From: an uncultured Clostridium sp.
Lineage (GTDB): Bacteria > Bacillota > Clostridia > Oscillospirales > Acutalibacteraceae
NCBI GenBank assembly: GCA_934717555.1
Contig: CAKUYY010000004.1
Location: 9,536-73,535 of the forward strand
Direction of reading: 5' to 3'
DNA: 64,000 bases
A program made the translations under genes and the position numbers. Of the stretch, positions 33,275 to 42,380 are shown in pieces. Positions within the stretch are counted from its first letter, which is position 1, and every line of letters begins with the position of its first letter. Under the pieces are notes generated by a model. The model had not been told where the DNA came from, did no database searches, and saw nothing but the letters and a program-made list of their open reading frames with translations.

Positions 33275-34300
33275 ATGAAAGCGTTATTCATTGGAGGGAC
33301 CGGAACCATCAGCATGGCGATCACCCGAATGCTTGCGGGCAATCCTGATTGGGAGTTCTATCTGCTCAACCGTGGAAACCGGATTGAGCAAATCCCTCAA
33401 GGAGTTCATGTGATTCAAAGCGATATACAGGATGAAGCTTCCGTGGCGGAAAAGTTATCGGGGATGCAATTTGACGTGGTGGCGGACTTTATCGCGTTTG
33501 TTCCAGAGCACATCGAACGGGATATCCGGCTGTTTGCGGGAAAAACAAAGCAGTATATTTTCATTAGTTCTGCTTCGGCTTATCAAAAGCCTTTGTCCGA
33601 TTTCCGGATCACAGAGAGTACGCCGCTTTGTAACCCCTATTGGCAGTATTCCCGGGATAAAATCGCCTGCGAGGAACGGCTGATGCGGGAATATCGGGAG
33701 AACGGTTTCCCAGTTACCATTGTGCGGCCCAGCCATACCTATGGGGATACTTCCGTACCGGTCGCCCTCCATGGGGCGGGAGGAAGCTGGCAGGTAATCC
33801 GGCGGATGATGGAGGGAAAGCCGGTGATTATCCCAGGGGATGGGAGTTCCCTTTGGACCTTGACCCATAATACGGATTTTGCCAAAGGGTTTGTGGGATT
33901 GATGGGAAACGCCCATGCGCTTGGGGAAGCGGTACAGATCACGTCCGATGAATCACTGACCTGGAATCAGATCCACCAGATCATTGGAGGGGCCTTGGGA
34001 ATAGAGCCCAAGCTTATCCATATCGCTACAGATTTTCTAGTGGCGTGCGACCCTCAAATGGAAGGCGGGTTGTTAGGGGATAAAAGCAATACGGTATTTT
34101 TTGATAACCGGAAATTAAAGCGGCTGGTCCCCGGATTCCAGGCGACGGTGCGGTTTGACCAAGGGGTGCGCCGCACCCTATGTTATATACAGGGACACCC
34201 GGAATACCAAACCCAAGACCCTGCCTTTGACCATTGGTGCGACGCCGTGCTAGAAGCCTATGATGCGGGGCAGAAATATTTTCAGGAATACTTGAGATAA
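33275..34300 (+). CDS. NAD-dependent epimerase/dehydratase family protein
   Basis: Extended SDR protein of 341 residues. Rossmann motif LFIGGTGTIS at the N-terminus, DVVADFIAF, then the catalytic YxxxK-type region YSRDKIACEERL after SSASAYQKP, and VRPSHTYGD. The substrate is probably a nucleotide sugar or free sugar derivative but cannot be read off. The start is ambiguous: GTG 33269 has better spacing to AAAGGG (33257-33262), while ATG 33275 matches the usual start of the fold. The sulfatase gene follows after 32 bp, so both may process the same sulfated glycan. Confidence 0.85.
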   Translation: MKALFIGGTGTISMAITRMLAGNPDWEFYLLNRGNRIEQIPQGVHVIQSDIQDEASVAEKLSGMQFDVVADFIAFVPEHIERDIRLFAGKTKQYIFISSASAYQKPLSDFRITESTPLCNPYWQYSRDKIACEERLMREYRENGFPVTIVRPSHTYGDTSVPVALHGAGGSWQVIRRMMEGKPVIIPGDGSSLWTLTHNTDFAKGFVGLMGNAHALGEAVQITSDESLTWNQIHQIIGGALGIEPKLIHIATDFLVACDPQMEGGLLGDKSNTVFFDNRKLKRLVPGFQATVRFDQGVRRTLCYIQGHPEYQTQDPAFDHWCDAVLEAYDAGQKYFQEYLR

Positions 34301-34332
34301 AAGTATTTGTTTTCTATAAGGAGAGAATGGTT

Positions 34333-35796
34333 ATGTCGCAGCAACCTAATATTTTGATTATTCATTGCGATCAGCTGCGCAGTGATTGCTTGGGATGTTA
34401 TGGGAACCGGGAGATAAAAACGCCCAATATTGATTCTTTATCCGAGAATGGGGTGACTTATATCAACCATCACACGGTATGCCCAATTTGTACGCCGTCT
34501 CGGTATTCTTTTTGGAGCAGTATGTATATCCATCAGCATGGCGCCTGGGATAATACCTCGACGTTTCCATCAGGTTATGAAACCTTTCCTAAGATCTTAA
34601 GAAACAATGGCTATCAAACGGTAGCAGTTGGGAAAATGCATATGAACCCAACCTATCAGGATATTGGATTTTCAAAGATGGAGCTGGCGGAGCAGAATGG
34701 GATTGGACGTTATCAGGATGATTATCACCGTTTCCTGATGGAACAAGGCTTGATTGACCGGTTTGACCTTCATCATCAGTCAGGGGAATTTTTTGACGAA
34801 CCATCCACACACATGCGGGATATGTGCCAATGTGCGGAAAGCGATTTGCAGCAAGAATATTATTCTACGGAATGGGTTACCAACAAAGCCCTGGAGCAGC
34901 TGGAAAAATGGGGAGAGGGGGACAGCTATCTGTTAATGGTAGGCTATATCAGCCCCCATCATCCGTTTGACCCGCCGGCTCCCTATAGTACCATGTACCC
35001 GGAGGAGAAAATTTCCTTGTTAGAGGGGTACACGGAAGCTCCTTTGCCCCATGACATAGAGGCAAACGGCACTTCCATAGATTATAAATCTTTGACAGAA
35101 CAAGACATCAAGAAAATTACAGCGGCCTATTACGGAATGATCACAGAGATTGATGACGGCATAGGGAAACTCATCGATACCTTGAAAAAGAAAAATGTAT
35201 ATGACAACACCATGATCGTGTTTACCAGTGACCATGGGGAATATTTGGGATACCATCATATGATTTTAAAATGCAACTATTTATATGAACCCTTGGCAAA
35301 GATCCCGCTGATCATCAAATATCCCCATAACCAAATGGCAGGGAACAGGGAGGAAGCATTGTCTGAGAATATCGATGTGTCTGTCACCATTTTGGAAACC
35401 TGTGGCTTCCAGAAAGCGGATACCATGCAGGGAATCCCCCTTCATGGTGAAAAGAAGAGGCAATTTGTTGTGTCTGAGGGACAGTATGGCACGGAAGGGG
35501 ATTCTTGCGTCGGTTATATGATCAAGAGAAAGGATTGCAAACTTTTACTAAAGGGAAGCTTTCAAAACGCTATGTTTTATGACCTGGAGAAAGACCCCAA
35601 TGAACTGGTAAACCAGATAGATAATCCAGAATATCAGGAAACGATTCAGCAACTCAAACAGGATTTGGCTGATTTTATCCTGTTTCATGCCACTGGCAAT
35701 GTCTACCATGACAAGGCCGCTCCTCAAATAAAAGAGCAAAAGCAGCTTGATAACCAAATGGAAACAATCAAAGATTTTATAAGAAAGAGATGGTAA
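34333..35796 (+). CDS. Type I sulfatase, Cys-type
   Basis: Alkaline-phosphatase-fold hydrolase of 487 residues, no signal peptide. NILIIHCDQLRSDCLGCYGN provides metal ligands. CTPSR in VCPICTPSRYSF is the motif whose Cys is converted to formylglycine. FTSDHGEYLGYHHM supplies the second metal site. Anaerobes mature such enzymes with the radical SAM enzyme anSME, which is not in this window. Lack of a signal peptide suggests cytosolic use of an imported sulfated sugar. ATG 34333 is 9 bases after AAGGAG; ATG 34327 is too close. Confidence 0.9.
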   Translation: MSQQPNILIIHCDQLRSDCLGCYGNREIKTPNIDSLSENGVTYINHHTVCPICTPSRYSFWSSMYIHQHGAWDNTSTFPSGYETFPKILRNNGYQTVAVGKMHMNPTYQDIGFSKMELAEQNGIGRYQDDYHRFLMEQGLIDRFDLHHQSGEFFDEPSTHMRDMCQCAESDLQQEYYSTEWVTNKALEQLEKWGEGDSYLLMVGYISPHHPFDPPAPYSTMYPEEKISLLEGYTEAPLPHDIEANGTSIDYKSLTEQDIKKITAAYYGMITEIDDGIGKLIDTLKKKNVYDNTMIVFTSDHGEYLGYHHMILKCNYLYEPLAKIPLIIKYPHNQMAGNREEALSENIDVSVTILETCGFQKADTMQGIPLHGEKKRQFVVSEGQYGTEGDSCVGYMIKRKDCKLLLKGSFQNAMFYDLEKDPNELVNQIDNPEYQETIQQLKQDLADFILFHATGNVYHDKAAPQIKEQKQLDNQMETIKDFIRKRW

Positions 35797-35798
35797 AG

Positions 35799-35838
35799 AA
35801 AAAAGGAAGCGGTATCCTAACGAACCGCTTCCTTTTTT
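35799..35838 (+). terminator. Terminator after the sulfatase gene
   Basis: AAAAAAGGAAGCGGT (35799-35813) pairs perfectly with ACCGCTTCCTTTTTT (35824-35838). Confidence 0.92.
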
Positions 35839-35943
35839 GCGATGAAACAGAGAATTTTAGCCCCAACAAGAGATAGGGTTTCTCCTCTTATTTTATGATA
35901 GAAAAGAATTTTAGAGTAGCCCCCAAAAGGGCTCCCACTATGA

Positions 35944-36156
35944 TTAAGAGCGGACAGTGCGTTTTTTTACAGGAACGGCTTTTCCGTCCTGGTCCACGAT
36001 GCGGACGCGCTCCAGGGTCTGGTGCAGATCCGCGCGGATACTCTGGAGATATTCCTGGCGCAAAGACTGTTGCTCCGCTTTTTCTTCTTCCGTCAGGCCG
36101 GCCTGTTTGGCTTTACGGGCCAATTCGTTGATACGGTTAATTTTCTCTTTGGTCAT
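35944..36156 (-). CDS. DUF896 family protein
   Basis: 70-residue protein of the DUF896 (YnzC-like, UPF0291) family. It opens with the typical helical hairpin KINRINELARKAKQAGLTEEEKAEQ and a second segment RQEYLQSIRADLHQTL, ending in a basic tail KKRTVRS. Function is unknown; the Bacillus homologue is a small helical protein. Shine-Dalgarno AGGAGG precedes the ATG. It lies about 110 bp after apgM on the same strand and may be read from its promoter. Confidence 0.9.
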   Translation of the reverse strand: MTKEKINRINELARKAKQAGLTEEEKAEQQSLRQEYLQSIRADLHQTLERVRIVDQDGKAVPVKKRTVRS

Positions 36157-36265
36157 GGTTCCTCCTGTTCAATAAAAGGACAAGGAAGAAGAACGGATTT
36201 TTCCCTTGATTTCAGAAAAAAGGACGTCCTTATCCCTTCAAAACACAAGTGATACGGATGGGGAA

Positions 36266-37477
36266 TTATTTTTGCAGAAAATGAGGCATCAGCAAATGAC
36301 CTTGCATGATCCGGTTGCCGGTAGCAGCCGCCTGCGATTCGTCAAAACAGGTAACGCCGCTTTCCTTTTCCTCATTGCTCCGATAGATCAGGTAGGGAAC
36401 CGGATCAGAAGCATGGGTACGAGTGGAGATCGGTGTGGGATGGTCGGGAAGGATCATCACGGAATAGTCGCCGAATTTCTCCAACCCCTTAAGCAGCGGC
36501 TGGAGAATCAGGCGGTCGATTAAGCCAATACTTTTGACCTTATTTTCCAGCTCGTTGCGGTGGCCGCATTCGTCTGGGGCTTCTACATGGATATAGACAA
36601 AATCCTGTCCCCGCTCCAATTCCTGAAGGGCCGCTTCCATTTTCCCCTGGAAATTGGTGTCGATATAACCGGTAGTCCCTTCTACGTCACAGGAATGCAT
36701 TTGGGCACACAAACCGATTCCTTTAATCAAATCTACCGCAGAAACCACAGATCCCTTTAAACCAAATTTATTCTGGAAGCTGTCCAGGCGGGGACGCATC
36801 CCCTCGCCCCAAAGCCAGATGGAATTGGCAGGGCGTTTTCCCTCCTGTACACGTTTTTGATTGACCGGATGGTTTTTAAGCAGGTCATGGCTCTTTTTCA
36901 TCATCTCGAACAGGACTTTCGCCCTGTCCCCCTGAGGAAGGTGCCCTTGTACGCATCTGCCAGAGATATCGTGGGGCGGCGTCAACTTCCCAGGCTTTGG
37001 ATCGCCATGTTTCCATACCAGGCAATGCCGGTAACTCACGCCTGGATAGAAAGAAAACGTATCGGTTCCCAATTTTTCCTGAATAAACTCGATGAGGATT
37101 TTGGCTTCTTCTGTGGAAATATCCCCCGCGCAGTAGTCCACCATGCTTTTCTCTTCGTAGTTTTCTTCGTCCGACAAGGTCACCAGATTGCAGCGCAGCG
37201 TCACGTCGTCATCTTTCAGGTCGATCCCGATACTGGCGGCCTCCAGCGGGGAACGGCCGGTATAATAAACAGCGGGATCATATCCCATAACGGAAAGGTT
37301 TGCCACATCGCTGCCGGGGGCGATACCGTCGGGAACAGTTTTCACTAAGCCAACTTCCGCTTTTGCCACCAAGGCGTCCATGGCGGGTTTATCCGCCGCC
37401 GCCATAGGCGTTTTACCCCCAAGGCTTTCAATGGGGTAATCCGCCATGCCGTCGCACAGCACAACCGCATATTTCAT
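36266..37477 (-). CDS. apgM: Cofactor-independent phosphoglycerate mutase, archaeal type
   Basis: Interconverts 3- and 2-phosphoglycerate in glycolysis. The 403 residues are ApgM-like, not the larger GpmI. KYAVVLCDGMADYP contains the first metal Asp, GIAPGSDVANLSVMGYDP the catalytic Ser, and ILPDHPTPISTRTHASDPVPY plus HVEAPDECGHR other metal ligands. I chose ATG 37477 because the upstream TTG 37489 has no spaced ribosome site. A good promoter lies directly upstream at 37520-37548. Confidence 0.94.
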   Translation of the reverse strand: MKYAVVLCDGMADYPIESLGGKTPMAAADKPAMDALVAKAEVGLVKTVPDGIAPGSDVANLSVMGYDPAVYYTGRSPLEAASIGIDLKDDDVTLRCNLVTLSDEENYEEKSMVDYCAGDISTEEAKILIEFIQEKLGTDTFSFYPGVSYRHCLVWKHGDPKPGKLTPPHDISGRCVQGHLPQGDRAKVLFEMMKKSHDLLKNHPVNQKRVQEGKRPANSIWLWGEGMRPRLDSFQNKFGLKGSVVSAVDLIKGIGLCAQMHSCDVEGTTGYIDTNFQGKMEAALQELERGQDFVYIHVEAPDECGHRNELENKVKSIGLIDRLILQPLLKGLEKFGDYSVMILPDHPTPISTRTHASDPVPYLIYRSNEEKESGVTCFDESQAAATGNRIMQGHLLMPHFLQK

Positions 37478-37519
37478 TGTTACAACCAACTTTCTTTGGA
37501 AAATATTTTTCTGTTCTTT

Positions 37520-37548
37520 ATTATAAGTCTTCCCCCACTGTTTCGCAA
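37520..37548 (-). promoter_or_regulatory. Promoter of apgM
   Basis: TTGCGA (complement of 37543-37548) and TATAAT (complement of 37520-37525), 17-bp spacer. Confidence 0.7.
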
Positions 37549-37801
37549 GAGCGGCGCAAAAACGGGGGAATAGAGGTTCCTATTTGGTACAGTGAGAAAC
37601 AAAACCGGATGATCATAATTTTGCTGCGTGCGTTCCTATACATAGCCCTATCGCCCTATCAAACCACAGGATACCGCTGTTTCGATGGGAGATTTCTAGT
37701 TTCGGCTGTTTTTTTTAAATCGGGCAACCGATTTATGCCCATCTTAGCATATGAACCAATTGAGAAAGATTACAAGGGAAGGTGAGATTCTCCGATCTGA
37801 G

Positions 37802-37835
37802 TTGATTTACCATAAGGTTATTGTTATAATAACAT
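37802..37835 (+). promoter_or_regulatory. Promoter of the CPBP-tadA unit with small inverted repeat
   Basis: TTGATT (37802-37807) and TATAAT (37825-37830), 17-bp spacer. GTTATT and AATAAC flank and overlap the -10 box as a 6-bp inverted repeat, a possible operator. Confidence 0.68.
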
Positions 37836-37875
37836 CAGATAAACATGACCATCCAAAAAGAAAAGAGGGATTCTG

Positions 37876-38916
37876 ATGTATCAAGCTCCTCCATTTGGAT
37901 ATCCTCAGCCTTATATTCCCATGCCTCCCGCCGATATGCAGCGGATGAGGGAAGAAGAGAGGCTGAGAAAAGACGCTAACCGCGCGGGTGTCGCGGTACT
38001 TTGTTATTATGGTCTGATGTTTGCCATTCAGATGCTGCTGCTTAACCTGCTTGCTGTGTGGGGGCTGATGGATTATTCCCAGGTTGGAAACGCGTTCCAG
38101 GGAATCCAGCCGCTGGCTTATTATTTGATGGCCGGGGTATGCGCCACGGTGAGTGCGGTCCTTCCGGCTGCCTTGTTGCTTCGTTCTTCCCGGGAAGGGA
38201 TACACGCCATACTGCCCTTTGGCGCGGTGGGCAAGAGAAAAACTTTGGCCTATGTGGTTATGGGGTTAGCGGTATGTATGTTTGCCAATTTTGCCACCAC
38301 GATTCTCAGCAATAATCTCAGTGGGGTGGGGATTCCGGAATATGCGCCTTCCACCCCCTTTGACGGCAGCCCCTTGTCAGCTGTCATGCTGGTTCTGTGC
38401 GTCTGTGTCGTACCGGCGCTGATGGAAGAGCTGGTATTCCGGGGCGCGGTTTTAGGTTCCCTGCGCCGCTTTGGGGATGGGATAGCGGTGCTGGGATCTG
38501 CCGGGCTGTTTGGAATCATGCATGGAAACCTGGTACAAATCCCCTTTGCCTTTATGGTGGGACTGATTTTAGGATATTTGGTGGTTCATACAGGTTCTAT
38601 GCTGCCGTCAATTTTGGTTCATTTTTTTAATAATTTCTACTCCTGCTTTATGTTGATTTCCGCATTTTATCTGGATGCACAGCTATATAATATTATGATT
38701 TATCTTTTGGTCCTCCTTATTTTTATAGGCGGAGGCTTAGGATTTTTCTATCTTAGCAGGAGGGATCGGGAATTATTTACCTTTTCCCGTAAAAAATCGA
38801 TGCTTCCATTTGCACGCCGGCTGGGAATCCTTGTGGGGTCCCCCGCTGTTATCGCGTTTCTTGTGGTTATGGGAATCATGACTTTGTTGACTATGGTGGG
38901 AGGAATGATGTTATAA
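37876..38916 (+). CDS. CPBP-family intramembrane metalloprotease
   Basis: CAAX-protease/bacteriocin-processing type membrane protein of 346 residues. A Pro/Tyr/Met-rich cytoplasmic N-terminus (about 40 residues) precedes about eight hydrophobic segments. The Abi motifs are all present: MEELVFRG (EExxxR), LFGIMHGN (FxxxH) and LVHFFNNFYS (HxxxN). The substrate is unknown; such proteins often act in prenyl-protein or peptide processing, or bacteriocin immunity. Its stop overlaps a possible early start of tadA, suggesting coupled translation. Confidence 0.9.
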   Translation: MYQAPPFGYPQPYIPMPPADMQRMREEERLRKDANRAGVAVLCYYGLMFAIQMLLLNLLAVWGLMDYSQVGNAFQGIQPLAYYLMAGVCATVSAVLPAALLLRSSREGIHAILPFGAVGKRKTLAYVVMGLAVCMFANFATTILSNNLSGVGIPEYAPSTPFDGSPLSAVMLVLCVCVVPALMEELVFRGAVLGSLRRFGDGIAVLGSAGLFGIMHGNLVQIPFAFMVGLILGYLVVHTGSMLPSILVHFFNNFYSCFMLISAFYLDAQLYNIMIYLLVLLIFIGGGLGFFYLSRRDRELFTFSRKKSMLPFARRLGILVGSPAVIAFLVVMGIMTLLTMVGGMML

Positions 38917-38933
38917 CCAGGGAAGAACATTTT

Positions 38934-39404
38934 ATGGAGGTTGCTCTTCGGCTGGCGAAGGAAGCGGCACAGGAGGGGGAAGTTCCTGTAGGCGCTGTGG
39001 TGGTGAAAGAGGACCAAATTATTTCCACAGGAAGAAACCGGCGGGAAGAGGGCAAAAGCGCCTTATATCATGCGGAGCTGGAAGCAATCCAGAAAGCTTG
39101 CATAGCATTGGGGGGATGGCGATTATGGCAGTGTGAATTGTTTGTCACCCTGGAACCCTGTCCCATGTGTACAGGGGCTATCATTAACGCCCGTATTCCT
39201 ACTGTGTACTTTGGGGCAAGCGACCTCAAGGCGGGCTCCTGCGGGTCGGTAATCGACCTGTTTTCCCTACCGTATAACCACCAGGCAAAAGTAGTAGGGG
39301 GAGTGCTGGAAGAGCCGTGCGTACAAGTGCTTCAAGAATTTTTTCAGCAGCTGAGAGAGAAGAAGAAAAGGGAAAAAGAGCAAAAAAAGGGAACGCCTCT
39401 GTGA
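38934..39404 (+). CDS. tadA: tRNA-specific adenosine deaminase
   Basis: Deaminates A34 of the anticodon of tRNA-Arg(ACG) to inosine. The 156 residues hold the zinc site YHAELEAI (HAE) and EPCPMCTGAIINARI (PCxxC). From ATG 38934 the N-terminus begins MEVALRLAKEAAQ. Upstream codons in the same frame read ITREEHF, which resembles the usual TadA N-terminus and starts at an ATA (38913) that overlaps the CPBP stop and lies 9 bases after GGGAGG. The real start may therefore be non-canonical. A terminator overlaps the 3' end. Confidence 0.94.
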   Translation: MEVALRLAKEAAQEGEVPVGAVVVKEDQIISTGRNRREEGKSALYHAELEAIQKACIALGGWRLWQCELFVTLEPCPMCTGAIINARIPTVYFGASDLKAGSCGSVIDLFSLPYNHQAKVVGGVLEEPCVQVLQEFFQQLREKKKREKEQKKGTPL

Positions 39405-39423
39405 CAAGGAAGCGTTCCTTTTT
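39385..39423. terminator. Terminator at the end of tadA
   Basis: AAAAGGGAACGC (39385-39396) pairs with GCGTTCCTTTTT (39412-39423), one G-U. The tadA stop lies in the 15-base loop. It can also serve the convergent GNAT gene. Confidence 0.75.
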
Positions 39424-39424
39424 C

Positions 39425-39856
39425 TTATTTTTCAGCAAGTATTTTGACCATAGAAATGTGGGGACAAAATTCATCCAAATATTCGGTTCCTTCCGGATGA
39501 TAGCCCATCTTTTGATAGAATCCGACAGCCTGCAACTGGGCGGAAAGATGAATGGATGGAACGCACAATTCCCGTGCTTTACTTTCAAGAGTCTGTATCA
39601 CGATAGAACCGGCCCCAGTTCCCCGATAGTTTTTCCGTACAGCTACCCGGCCTATGGTGTAGGAGCCGTCTTTGTTGGGAAAAATCCTTCCAGTGGCCAC
39701 GGCTTGGGTTCCGTCCCATATAACGACATGCCAGGCAATGGGGTCTATCTCGTCAAACTCTTTTTCAAATCCCTGTTCTTCCACAAACACGGCGGTCCGG
39801 ATAGCCCGACAGGTGTCAAAATCTTTGTTGCCGTATTTCCATTCGTATCGATACAT
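39425..39856 (-). CDS. GNAT acetyltransferase, ElaA/YjcF-like
   Basis: 143-residue acyl-CoA N-acyltransferase. FDTCRAIRTAVFVEEQGFEKEFDEID is the typical N-terminus of the ElaA/YjcF branch. The acetyl-CoA loop is VRKNYRGTGAGS after IGRVAV, and LSAQLQAVGFYQKMGY forms the last strands. The acceptor is unknown. AGGAG lies 12 bases before the ATG. It is followed upstream (to the right) by the second AraC gene on the same strand, 15 bp away, so both may form one transcript. Confidence 0.88.
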   Translation of the reverse strand: MYRYEWKYGNKDFDTCRAIRTAVFVEEQGFEKEFDEIDPIAWHVVIWDGTQAVATGRIFPNKDGSYTIGRVAVRKNYRGTGAGSIVIQTLESKARELCVPSIHLSAQLQAVGFYQKMGYHPEGTEYLDEFCPHISMVKILAEK

Positions 39857-39871
39857 AAAAATTACACACTC

Positions 39872-40753
39872 CTAAATTTTTACCCTGACAGAAGAGGCAT
39901 ACTCGGAAGGGGTCATACCTGTGATTTCCTTAAAATGCCTGGAAAAATGATGGATAGAAGCATAGCAGAGTTGTTCGGAAATCTGGGTAAAATTATATTT
40001 TTCTTCTCGGATCATCGTTTTGGCCTCTTCAATTTTTAGGTGCTTATAATAATCCATGATACTGGTTTTCATATGTACTTTAAACAGACGCTGGATATAG
40101 GACCTGCTGAACATGGTATACTGGCAGATATCTTCCAGTGTGATTTTTTCACGGATATGCTCCTGTAAATAACAAAGAATCTTATTCAAAGTATCCTTTT
40201 CAGAATTTTCCCGCAGGGAACTAGAGAGTTTAGCGGGGCGGTTGGGTAGGGAATGCGTCCGGATCATAGATAATAGCAGGCTTTCCAGGCTGATTTTGAC
40301 GAGCTGTTCACAGCCGAATGTCTGTCCTTCTTTTCGCGCCAGGCAGGTGGAATAAGGATCGTTAAAAAGTCCTTGAAAAGCGTTGCTGGATTCCCGCAGG
40401 ATAGCGGCTAAAATATCTTTTTCCTTGTCTCCTACCTGTAGAATCCGGTTTTCAAAAAAACTGATACTTGGACTGTGGCAGATGAAGGTTACCACCATGA
40501 TATTAGGGGCTACTAAGCCGTTGGCAATGTTATTATGCCATTCATTAGGTTTATGAAAAATAATTTCTCCCTGATGCAAAGTATACTGCCGGTTATCGGC
40601 CTGAACAATAATGGTTCCTTTATCTACATATAAGAATTCCCAAAAATCATGTCGTTCCCCCATAAATTTATAGTCCTTTAATAGCTCAAAGTAATGGATG
40701 GTAACGATTTGGTCAATGGTTATCTCCTTTTTGAGTGTAGTATAGGTAAACAT
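39872..40753 (-). CDS. AraC-family transcriptional regulator (II)
   Basis: 293 residues: N-terminal cupin (HDFWEFLYVDKGTIIVQADNRQYTLHQGEIIFHKPNEWH) and C-terminal AraC domain with helix-turn-helices KITLEDICQYTMFSRSYIQRLF and NFTQISEQLCYASIHHFSRHFKEITG. GGAGG lies just before ATG 40753. It belongs to the sugar- or metabolite-sensing AraC group by its cupin, but the ligand is unknown. No carbohydrate genes adjoin it; neighbours are a GNAT on the same strand and an M29 aminopeptidase behind it. Confidence 0.9.
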   Translation of the reverse strand: MFTYTTLKKEITIDQIVTIHYFELLKDYKFMGERHDFWEFLYVDKGTIIVQADNRQYTLHQGEIIFHKPNEWHNNIANGLVAPNIMVVTFICHSPSISFFENRILQVGDKEKDILAAILRESSNAFQGLFNDPYSTCLARKEGQTFGCEQLVKISLESLLLSMIRTHSLPNRPAKLSSSLRENSEKDTLNKILCYLQEHIREKITLEDICQYTMFSRSYIQRLFKVHMKTSIMDYYKHLKIEEAKTMIREEKYNFTQISEQLCYASIHHFSRHFKEITGMTPSEYASSVRVKI

Positions 40754-40937
40754 GAAGCCGCCTCCTACGGAATAGAACCCAAACGATCAGTATCCTCCGT
40801 TTTACAGTCTGATTTTATTAGAAAAAGAAAATACTTTCACTTCGGATGTGATAAAAACCTTCTTTATAATAAAATAAAAATTAGCTAAGATCAATACAAA
40901 AAAGAAAATTCCCCGGATTATCCTCCGGGGAAAATCC

Positions 40938-42179
40938 TTATTTTGCAGAAGGGGCCCAGTCGCCGTTTTGAAACAAAAGGGTTTCCTTTCCTTCTTTGGA
41001 AATGCCGGTAATGGTGAGATCTGACGTTCCTATCATGAAATCTACATGGATCAAAGACTGGTTGGCTCCAGACCGGCGAATTTCTTCTTCTGTCATTTGC
41101 TCATGATTTTGTAAGCAATCGGTATAGGAATCTCCCAAAGCCAGATGGCAGGAAGCATTTTCATCAAATAGCGTGTTATAAAATAAGACTTTTAAGTTCG
41201 AAATCCGGGAATGGTAAGGGATAAGGGCCACTTCCCCCAGACGTTTTGCTCCTTCGTCGGTTTCCAGGAGAGCTTTTAGCGTTTCATAACCTGTTTTAGC
41301 GGAAAAGTCCACAATTTTTCCATCCTGAAACGTGAAAGAAAAGCCGTCAATCATACTTCCGCTGTAATTGAGAGGAAGGGCGCTGACTACCTTTCCAGAT
41401 ACGCGATCCTTGTGAGGAAGGGTAAAAACCTCTTCTGTAGGCATATTGGGGACGAAAAAGACTCCGGTGGGCCCATATTCTCCACCTCCACGCCAGCGAT
41501 GCCCTTCCGGAAGCCCGACTGTCAGATCCGTCCCCAGGGAATTGGTATAATGTAAGGCGTCAAACTGCATCCGGTTGAGATATTCTGTACGTTCATCCAG
41601 TTTCTGCTGATGCTGTTTCCAATGGGAGATAGGATCGCCTTCCCCGATGCGTACAGCGGTAAAAATAGCATCCCAAAGCTTTTGCATTGCTTCTTCCGGC
41701 GGGCAGTCTGGAAATACTTTTTGCGCCCAGCCCAAAGAGGGGACAGCGCAGATATTCCAGCGCATAGCACCAGACATCCGGGCGTCTACCGTAGGTTTGG
41801 TAGCCTGACGCGAAGCTTTGCGTTGGGCGGCGATCTTTTGAGGATTCACCCCTTCTAATACGGTGGGGTCAGAAGAGGAAACCATCAAGAAAACGCTGTC
41901 ACGCTTAGCGTAATAATTATGGGAATCCGCTTTCCATGGGGGAATATCGGTGAGCGTCTCCATAGATGCGTGTTCCAGGCGGATGCGTTGCAGCAGGTCG
42001 TCGGCATAGTGGACGATCACATCTTTTGCCCCGGCTTCAAAGGAAGCTTCCGCGACGGCACGGGCAAAAAAGGCACATTCCACCGGGCATTGCACCAGGA
42101 CTTCCTGCCCTTTCTGTACGTTCACGCCAACTTGGACGGCTAACTTTGCATACTGGGCGATCTTTTCTTCAAAAGTCAT
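40938..42179 (-). CDS. M29-family aminopeptidase
   Basis: Thermophilic-type metalloaminopeptidase (AmpS/PepS group) of 413 residues that trims N-terminal residues in the cytoplasm. FEEKIAQYAKLAVQVGVNVQKGQEVLV is the family N-terminus; NMPTEEVFTLPHKDRVSGKV carries metal ligands, and HLALGDSY with NQSLIHVDFMIGT the remaining His/Asp. ATG 42179 follows AAGGAGG exactly; 15 upstream in-frame codons are outside the family. A TTGACA-containing promoter precedes it. Confidence 0.93.
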   Translation of the reverse strand: MTFEEKIAQYAKLAVQVGVNVQKGQEVLVQCPVECAFFARAVAEASFEAGAKDVIVHYADDLLQRIRLEHASMETLTDIPPWKADSHNYYAKRDSVFLMVSSSDPTVLEGVNPQKIAAQRKASRQATKPTVDARMSGAMRWNICAVPSLGWAQKVFPDCPPEEAMQKLWDAIFTAVRIGEGDPISHWKQHQQKLDERTEYLNRMQFDALHYTNSLGTDLTVGLPEGHRWRGGGEYGPTGVFFVPNMPTEEVFTLPHKDRVSGKVVSALPLNYSGSMIDGFSFTFQDGKIVDFSAKTGYETLKALLETDEGAKRLGEVALIPYHSRISNLKVLFYNTLFDENASCHLALGDSYTDCLQNHEQMTEEEIRRSGANQSLIHVDFMIGTSDLTITGISKEGKETLLFQNGDWAPSAK

Positions 42180-42244
42180 ACATATCCTCCTTATGGGCTT
42201 TTGGTTACCCTTTAGTATCCTCATTTTTGAGGGGGATTACTCCT

Positions 42245-42272
42245 ATCTTACACCACGGGTTTAACATGTCAA
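42245..42272 (-). promoter_or_regulatory. Promoter of the M29 aminopeptidase gene
   Basis: TTGACA (complement of 42267-42272) and TAAGAT (complement of 42245-42250), 16-bp spacer. Confidence 0.5.
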
Positions 42273-42316
42273 CGTATTTTTTGGAAGGGGTAGCTATGAA
42301 ACGGAAAACGGCCACA

Positions 42317-42345
42317 TTGGAAAGTTGAGAGAAGTGATGTATAAT
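42317..42345 (+). promoter_or_regulatory. Promoter of the LUD-MATE unit
   Basis: TTGGAA (42317-42322) and TATAAT (42340-42345), 17-bp spacer, 35 bp before the LUD gene. Confidence 0.65.
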
Positions 42346-42380
42346 AGCAGTAAAGTATGAAAAAGGAAGGAAGCGGAATA

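Larger units (their letters stand above)
37478..37875. other. Intergenic region apgM-CPBP gene
   Basis: 398 bp with divergent promoters listed separately. The middle (about 37560-37790) shows no credible gene; a frame from 37477 reads through but has no ribosome site or family likeness. Confidence 0.6.
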
